64,000 bases of DNA from Adiantum capillus-veneris (taxonomy: Eukaryota > Streptophyta > Polypodiopsida > Polypodiales > Pteridaceae), in NCBI GenBank assembly GCA_014529385.2, contig CM043960.1:77973910-78037909 (forward strand), in the 5' to 3' direction. Both the position numbers and the translations under genes were made by a program. Below are positions 57,601 to 64,000 of this stretch, in pieces (within the stretch, counting starts at the first letter, position 1; each line of letters begins with the position of its first letter). The notes under the pieces are model-generated. The model saw only the letters and a list, made by a program, of their open reading frames with translations, had not been told where the DNA came from and searched no databases.

Positions 57601-60535
57601 TTTCATAATAATCAATAACTAATTCTCCTAAATGATTTTCTCATGTTAAACTGATCATTTAATATGGGGAAGTGCCAGGGGAGAAAAAACTAGAATATTG
57701 GTTAGGCTAGCAGACTGGCCACAGTAGGAATCCAAAGGAGGGAAAATAGGGATCCAAAGGGGGGGCCATCTGTAAAAGAGCAATGTGCAACAATGGGCTT
57801 AAAAGACCCTAAGGTTCAACCCATTAAGACTTCCAAAATGCTAAGGTTCCAAAATTCAAAGGTTGTGTCCAAAGGCCAAACACTAGGGAAATTGGATGCT
57901 TAGTGTGTGTCACAAAAAGTCTTTGTCAATCCCTACATAGGAGGGGGCAAGCCTTGCAAGTAGGGGGTGAGAGAGAAACTCACACACACACACAAGCTCC
58001 GTTTACACAAAGGGAATGAGGAACACATGTCAGCTCCCTAGCCCAGATACCCACAAGGTGTACCCAATTCCTATTGGATGGCCTTGGAGGTGGACCAATG
58101 AGAATTAGGCTAGAGTAAATCTAGTTTAATTTTAATAAAAAAGCACTTAATAAAAGAACCAATAAGAATTAAGCTCTCTTAACACTAGAATGGTAACCTA
58201 ACAGGACATAAAAGTGTCCTTTCAAGGTTTTGGGAAAAAATTCCAAAACCATAGTAGATCCACTCATTTTGCAAAATCCTTTCATGAGCTTAAAGTTCAA
58301 TAACTACTACATGTGGAAAAAATGAGAAACTTGTAATTTTTCTCATCCCTTGGTCACTACAAGTCTCCAAAGTTGATGGACCAGTGCATTTTGCCCAAAA
58401 CAACAATTTCTTACGATTGATTGCATATAAATAAGAGTGGGGATTTTTGTAGGACATGAGATAAAATGCACCGTTAACTTCGATGGGTTGGTGACCAAAA
58501 AATATGGTTGCTTTTACCTCACTATTTTTTCTTGGGCAAAAAAAAAGGTACAAAAAAGTTGCATTTTTGCCATTCAACGGACCTATCATCAAAGTTTCTA
58601 TAGTCACACTCAATACAGATACTATATACATGTTTTCTTAGTTCCCTTTGGGCCTTTGGATTCAAAAGGAGCCATGGATCATGTCAAAAGGATAATAGAT
58701 CTCTTACGATTGAAACCTTGGGGGCAATGATAAAGTGCTAAATACAACAAACATAAAAAATTGGGTTTAGCATTATGACCTCTAGAAACCCATAGAAACT
58801 ACTCAATATCTAGCCAATTTTGTACTCTATGATTAGATATGGTTACTACCTACAAAATACACACAATTGGCCTAAGAAACTAGCAATATTGAGAAAGTTA
58901 TACTTGCTACTCTAAAATGTATCGTATTCTTCAACAACAATAAAAAAACTCAACCATCATCGTATACTATGCTATATAGCATATTAGGTCCCCCAAAACT
59001 CAAGGAAGATTAGCTTTATGTTATACATTACACTTACATAATCAAAATTGAATTTGGATATCGAGAAAGCCACCAAAAAAATCATAAAAGTGCTAATTTT
59101 GGCCAAAAAACAGGATTATGCAATTCTTGTAAATTGGTCATAACTTTCAATTTTAACACTTAGCTCTCCCTACAAGCATCAAAACATGTTGAGAACTATG
59201 AAGGCCTAACCTCTAGCCATCTAAACCTCACAAAAATGAAGTTTAGAGTGGTATAGTTGCCAAAAATTTAAAAAAGTCCAAAAACATGACTCGTTTTTTC
59301 ACACAGTTTAGGTTCAAAAATGTTGTGCAAGAGTAAGGTTAATGGTGAGATCGATACTCCAAAAAAAAATGCTAAGTTTTTTTCAGCTCATAAGGCAACT
59401 TTGTGGATATATAGCACCTAGAAATTCATTTTCATACTCTTCAAATAATTCAAGCAAAATGGTCACTTAACAGGACACAAAAGTTTCCAAGGACATAAAA
59501 GTTTCCTAATACCATTCTAGTGTTAAAGACTATTGGACAGTCTCCCAAGGAGACCAATGAGCATTCAGCAGCCCAATGGCTTGCCTGATTCCTATTGTCT
59601 AGGAGGCAAAGGGGTCCAATGAGAGTTTAGTTGAATTAAATAATTACCTAAAGCTCTCACAAAAGGGAAAAGGGGGACACATGTCAAAAGGCTATCACTT
59701 ATGCTACTTAATTACCATTGGCTAAGCCTGGGGAGGTCCAATAGGATGCTAGCAAGAGCAAATAGAAAGAGGGGTTGACCAAGAGAGAGGGGGCTGATTT
59801 TTCAAAGGCATTATCACCTACACACTCACACTAGCTCATGTGTGAAGTAAAGAAGACTCTCTCTCCTTCTCAAGCTTTAATGGAAAGCTTATCACCTACA
59901 CCAAGCTTCTGAGAAGGGAGGCCTACACCAACAACTCTTGTCTTTGTGATGCAAATCCAACCAAGAGCCAAGATTCAATGCATGCTCATCTCCTCTACCA
60001 TGCTAATTACTAATCTAAGCTATGCTAATATGAGTGATTATGTGAGGAGATGTACATCTTTCTTGTAATAATACTTCTTCTTCTTCCTCTCAATCTACTC
60101 TCATACCCCACTAGCTCTCACCATCTTTGAAGGTGTGTGAGGTCTTGGGTCTGAGACCATGAGGGAATTGATGTTGTGTTTGATAAGCGTTTTGCTTAGT
60201 GCATGCAGTTTCCATCTTCACTGCACTTGCTAGTATTGAAGGAACACAATAAATTGTATTGTAAAATGTCTCTCTTGATGGGAGAAACCATAATACAAAG
60301 CCTTTTGAAGGGGGGACCGGCTCCATGAAAATCCGGTCCTCAAATGTTGTGAATTGCTTAATTTCTCTCTCTTTTGAAGTATTGTTCATACTATCTTACT
60401 AGGTGTTATGCTTTTTGTTTCTCTCTCCACCCAAGCACTCTTGTTAATCTCATTAGGAATCTATTCTAATGAAATGCTCACTATGTTCATGCTATTTTCC
60501 GCTACACACAGGTTACTAGGACATTAAATGTTACA
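57601..60535 (+). repeat. 5' LTR of a Y-family gypsy element, with an insertion
   Basis: In sense it runs from TTTCATAATAATCAATAACT to CATTAAATGTTACA and is directly followed by a primer site. It is collinear with the LTRs at 6694-11030 and 24254-25808 after removing 58183-59522. The first bases are degenerate (TTTCATAATAA for TGTCATAATAA), so the left border is approximate. Confidence 0.85.
58183..59522. mobile_element. 1.34-kb CACTA-ended non-autonomous transposon
   Basis: The ends are CACTAGAATGGTA and TACCATTCTAGTG, a 13-bp perfect inverted repeat. It is flanked by TTAA on both sides (58179-58182, 59523-59526). Subterminal words GGACATAAAAGTGTCC, GGACACAAAAGTTTCC and GGACATAAAAGTTTCC are repeated, as in CACTA elements. 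The homologous LTRs at 10490 and 25210 show the empty site. There is no transposase frame. CACTA elements usually duplicate 3 bp, so the TTAA flank is slightly odd. Confidence 0.82.
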
Positions 60536-60536
60536 T

Positions 60537-60548
60537 TGGTATCAGAGC
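60537..60548 (+). other. Primer-binding site, tRNA-iMet
   Basis: TGGTATCAGAGC, an exact match to the initiator-Met consensus, one base after the LTR end TGTTACA. Confidence 0.92.
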
Positions 60549-60936
60549 ACAAGGTTTCTCTTTTCTTGCTCAAGAAGGGAGGTCCTCATCTAGCTATAAA
60601 TGGTTGGTATTATTAATTGCATGTGAGTAAGTAGAATAGGGACTTTTTAGCCTTGCAGTGCACTTTCCTTTGTGCAGCTAACAGGGCATCACCGTCGAGA
60701 GCTATGGTCTTAATAGTGGAGTCCCACGGGGCTTGCCTACGGATTACCACTATTGAGCTATTAGAGGCTTGACGGGAGCCGGTGCTGTTTTGGTGTTGAA
60801 CGACCCTCTCTTCTATTCCTTGCAATTAACGGTATTCAAGCCATGGGTATAGTAGCTTGAGTGTTGTTTGTAAAGGGATAAAGAGGTGTAGCAACTAGGG
60901 CTTGAAGTGCCAAAGTACACCTAAAAAGTTGTTAGA

Positions 60937-62470
60937 ATGGCTAACAATAGTAAAGAGAGTGAAATTAATGTTGATAACTTTGATTTTGATAATGAGCAAG
61001 CTACTAATGATGCCCTGATGCTTGTTAACTATCTTGTTTCTAGGCTTCAACAAGCCATGGGCAATCCATCCCTCCAAAGTGAAGTGCAACGGCAGCTTCA
61101 TGCTCATGGGATTCTTCAAGCTCCCCACCATGACAAGAGAACACCTAGGAAGCCTCCTTGTGAGACTTCCAAAAGAGGTCTCTCTCCGATTCGGGAAGAA
61201 GAAGAGGATCCCTATGAAGGGCTCATAAATTTGCACCTTGATGAAGCATCTCCTTCTCAAAGGAGAATTCAAGAGCCTCCATCGGAGACTCACCTTGGCG
61301 GAGATGGCTCCACGAAGACAGCGGGCTAAACTCTCTCCATCACCTCCAAAACAGAGAAGACCATCGCATACTTCTCCACACCATACTTCAAAGAGGGATG
61401 ACAAAAAGCAAGAGAAGAAAAAGGCGAGAAAGAGGACACCCTCTTCTCCATCTTCTTCATTCTCTTCCTCTTATGAAAGTGATGGTGAAGACAAAGAAGA
61501 TCGAGGGAAGAAAAAGGCGAGAAAGAGGTCACCCTCTTCTCCATCTTCCTCAAATTTCTTCATCTTCTGAAGAAAGTGATGGTGCAACCTTTGAACCATA
61601 AAAAAGAAGAGGCCATAGGAAATCCTATGCCGCATGGAAGAGGTCATCCAAGCTCAAGAAGTTCAAAGAGGGAGGGAAGAGCATCTCTTTCCTTACTTAT
61701 GATGGCACTTTTGGTGCTACGGGCAAAGTCTTGGCTTTTATCCAACAATTTGATGCGGCGTTTGGAGATGAGGGCTTCACGGAGTCCTCTAAGCTACACC
61801 ATGTAGCTATGCACTTTCAAAAGTCCGCCACGCAATGGTTGTCTAGCCTATGGGCCAACGGTGAAGCTCCACGAACATGAAAATCTTTAAGAGCTTTCAC
61901 TATGAAGCAGTTTTTGGCCACCGATGCCAAAGACAAAGTACTCACCGAATGGCGAAGCTTGAAGCTCTCTCCCTATGAATCCATCCAAAAATATGTAGAC
62001 AAGTTTTGGGACATACAACTCAAATCCACTATCTTCAAAAAGTTGGATTTGGATAGCAAAAGCAACAATTTTGCGCGGGCTTAATCGAAGAAATGGCGAA
62101 GTATGTCAACTCCCAAAGGCCACGTACCATATCGGCGGTAATACATCATACTATGGTGGCCTCTCGAATCAATTTCCAAACAGAGGCTAAGAGGAAGTCT
62201 AAGCCCCCTAAAAACACGGGTTCTAATGAGGCTAAGGGGAAGGACAATGTCCAAAATTCTCCTAAGGGAAATTCCAACAAAGCTAAGGAGAAGGGAGTTT
62301 ACAAAGGCAAAAATAAACTCTCTCTCGAAGAGCTTGAGCGTTATTGCAAGGATAACCGGTGTTTCAAGTGCGGCGAACAAGGGCATGCATTTTGCGCTTG
62401 TCCCCAAAATAACAACCGCCATGATCCTCATAGAGCTACCTTGGTTGAAATCCAAGAGGAGGAAACTCAC
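60937..62470 (+). pseudogene. Gag of the Y-family element (frameshifted)
   Basis: It opens MANNSKESEINVDNFDFDNE, followed by a charged region with Lys/Arg and Ser tracts encoded by two near-identical repeats (KKKARKRTPSSPSSS and KKKARKRSPSSPSSS at about 61410-61550). The gag fold follows (FLTYDGTFGATGKVLAFIQQ, AMHFQKSATQWLSSLWANGE, FLATDAKDKVLTEWRSLKLS), then YVNSQRPRTISAVIHHTMVA and the CCHC knuckle CFKCGEQGHAFCAC at about 62360-62400. Gag forms the particle that packages the RNA. The frame breaks near 61329, 61570, 61880 and 62082. Confidence 0.85.
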
Positions 62471-62499
62471 CACAAAGGATCTCCTCTATGCCATGCTTG

Positions 62500-62904
62500 G
62501 GGAAAGGTAAGAGAACATGATGCATTCTCTTTGACCCCGGTTCTACTCACAATTTTATATCTATAGAGTTGTCCACCAAGCTATGCATACAAGCCTACAA
62601 GATGGGAGATGTCCTACCCGCAGACGGTGCTTTCAAGGGGGAAGAAGCTTTAGTCACTCCCTTAATCGGGAAAATGAGGCTCCATGTCCAAAGATATGTG
62701 GACAAAGAGGACTTTTTAATCTCTCCTCTCAAGCATGAGGATGTAATCCTAGGGGCACCATGGTTTGATTGCATGGATACCAATGTTAAATTCCCTGAAA
62801 GGAGAATCTCCTTTAGGTTCAAGGAAAAAGGTATGTATATAGATGCTAAGGAAATGGTAACACTATACCCATTGTACATACACAAGCTTTCAACAAGTCA
62901 ATAA
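62500..62904 (+). pseudogene. Aspartic protease of the Y-family element
   Basis: FDPGSTHNFISIELSTKL (active-site DPGS at about 62532-62545) is followed by a retropepsin-like stretch with VTPLIGKMRLHVQRYVDKED and ILGAPWFDCMDTNVKFPERR (the ILG and W-F-D motif). A frame change separates it from gag; the stop at 62902 separates it from RT. The enzyme would cut the polyprotein. Confidence 0.8.
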
Positions 62905-64000
62905 AGAGCTCTATTTCCGTGTACATGATTTTTGTTAAAGATTCTCAAAATGAACCTAATGTTTTAGCAAAAGAAAATACACACAATCAAAAGGAATTAG
63001 AGTTATCCAATTTTCTCAAGCGGTTTCGAGATGTCTTTATTGACAACATTCCTTGTGAGCTACCTCCTAAATGAGGTAATGATGACCATGCAATTGAACT
63101 TCTTCCAGGAAGTTCACCATCTAACAAACCTCCTTATAGAGTTTCTCAAGTTCAACAAGAGGAGATTATGCGGCAAGTGCATGAGTTAGTTGAAAGGGGA
63201 ATGGTTAGGCCTAGCTCATCTCCATTTTGTTCTCCTGTGCCACTGGTACAAAAGAAAGACGGCACATATCGTATGTGTGTCGACTATAGAGCACTAAATA
63301 GGATCACTATCAAGAATAGGTTTCCCGTTCCACGGGTAGAAGACCTATTATGATAAGCTACAAGGGTCCACCTACTTCAGTAGGATAGTTGATCAAGACA
63401 TTGTAAAGACCGCATTTCATACTACGTTTGGTCTTTACAAATACATTGTCATGCCTTTTGGCTTGACCAATGCACCAGCCACATTCAACCGCTTGATGGA
63501 GAAGATATTCATGCCTCACCGAACCTTTACTGGAGTGTTCTTTGATGATATCCTCATCTACTCTAATTCATTAGACAAACACAAGCGACACCTCCAGGTA
63601 ATATTTCAAGTTCTAAGAGAGAATAAACTTTATGTTAATCGAAAGAAAAGTGAATTTTTCTTACAAGAGATTCAATATTTAGGTCACATAATCTCTCAAG
63701 ATGGCATCCAAATGGATCCATCAAAGTTAGAGGTAATAAAAAGATGGCCTAAACCAAGGAATCTTCATAATTAAGAAGCTTTATAGCTATGTGCGCATAT
63801 TATAGACGCTTCATAGAAAAGTTCTCACTAATAGCAGGACCATTACATGACCTAACAAAAAAAAATGTTAGGTACACATGGTCTGCCAAGGAGAACAATG
63901 CTTTCAAAAATCTTATTTCTAAACCTGTGCTTACACTACCGGATCTCTCAAAGCCATTTGAGGTCCAATGTAATGCTTGTGGTGATTGCCTTGGAGCTGT
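62905..64000 (+). pseudogene. Reverse transcriptase of the Y-family element (motif A deleted)
   Basis: [89 protein letters not shown] (motif C) and LGHIISQDGIQMDPSKLEVI are all present. Compared with element Y, one extra base after EDLL shifts the frame, and 33 bp are missing after STYFSR. That takes out the IDLKSGYHQIR block with the motif A catalytic Asp. Stops follow at 63773. The region continues past the window edge. Confidence 0.88.

Larger units (their letters stand above)
60536..64000 (+). mobile_element. Internal region of a Y-family gypsy element (runs off the window)
   Basis: After the primer site come a 390-bp leader, gag (60937-62470), protease (about 62500-62904) and RT (about 63100 to the window end). 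RT and flanking words are nearly the same as in element Y (19714-18841). Frameshifts and stops in each gene show that the copy is not active. RNase H, integrase and the 3' LTR are expected beyond 64000. Confidence 0.9.

Noticed and set aside
61326-61553. Minus-strand frame with two HH.HKRKRMKKMEKR repeats
   Set aside because: It is the antisense of the Lys/Ser-rich repeat inside gag.

Overview
This window looks like repeat-dominated nuclear DNA from a land plant with a large genome. The evidence is nested Ty1/copia and Ty3/gypsy LTR retrotransposons of plant type, primer-binding sites matching initiator-Met and Asp tRNAs, TATA-bearing LTRs, a GT-AG intron, very long GA and CA microsatellites, and no bacterial gene organisation. 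I see no intact protein-coding gene, rRNA, tRNA or CRISPR array. A degenerate Penelope-like reverse transcriptase and an unusual DDE-like gene hint at a lineage outside the well-studied crop angiosperms (a gymnosperm, fern or lycophyte would fit), but I cannot fix the species.

Layout. 1-3.1 kb: unassigned DNA with a 99-bp tandem duplication. 3.1-6.7 kb: minus-strand remnant of a Tat-type gypsy element (RT, two RNase H domains, integrase), split by a + strand solo LTR (4253-5022, CTTTT target duplication). 6.7-19.7 kb: minus-strand gypsy element 'Y'. Its 3' LTR is split by a 2.8-kb TG...CA insertion. Its integrase carries a 6.2-kb inversion, and inside that inversion lies a young, nearly complete copia element (12132-17824, GTTGG target duplication) of the same family as the solo LTR at 4.3 kb. 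19.7-21.8 kb: 3' end of a third gypsy element (+), followed by a 670-bp near-perfect foldback.

23.5-34.1 kb is the least ordinary part. Two convergent decayed genes share a territory filled with three blocks of a degenerate AAGTGCTT-type minisatellite. The + gene has a D-D-E pattern and is split by a solo LTR of the Y family; removing that LTR and one GT-AG intron restores a single frame. The minus gene ends in an FCP1/NIF-like HAD phosphatase domain. A 20-bp imperfect inverted repeat lies just outside both genes, so the unit may be an undescribed large DNA transposon, although no target duplication is visible. It is followed by a Penelope-like RT fragment.

35-46 kb is mostly non-coding, with long CA/GA tracts and two copia remnants in opposite orientation (38.4-41.0 kb minus, 41.0-41.9 kb plus). 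46438-51750 is a structurally complete non-autonomous LTR element (155-bp LTRs, CTTGC target duplication, no gag-pol). Then come a CACTA end, an Athila-like LTR with a tRNA-Asp primer site, and from 57.6 kb to the window edge a + strand gypsy element of the Y family. Its 5' LTR holds a 1.34-kb CACTA-ended insertion, and its gag, protease and RT are frame-shifted.

How the parts relate: almost every feature is a mobile element or its relic, and the nesting gives a relative chronology. Element Y is younger than the Tat remnant. The copia element is younger than Y. The Y-family solo LTR is younger than the 23.5-34 kb gene pair. The LTR families supply the only recognisable promoters.
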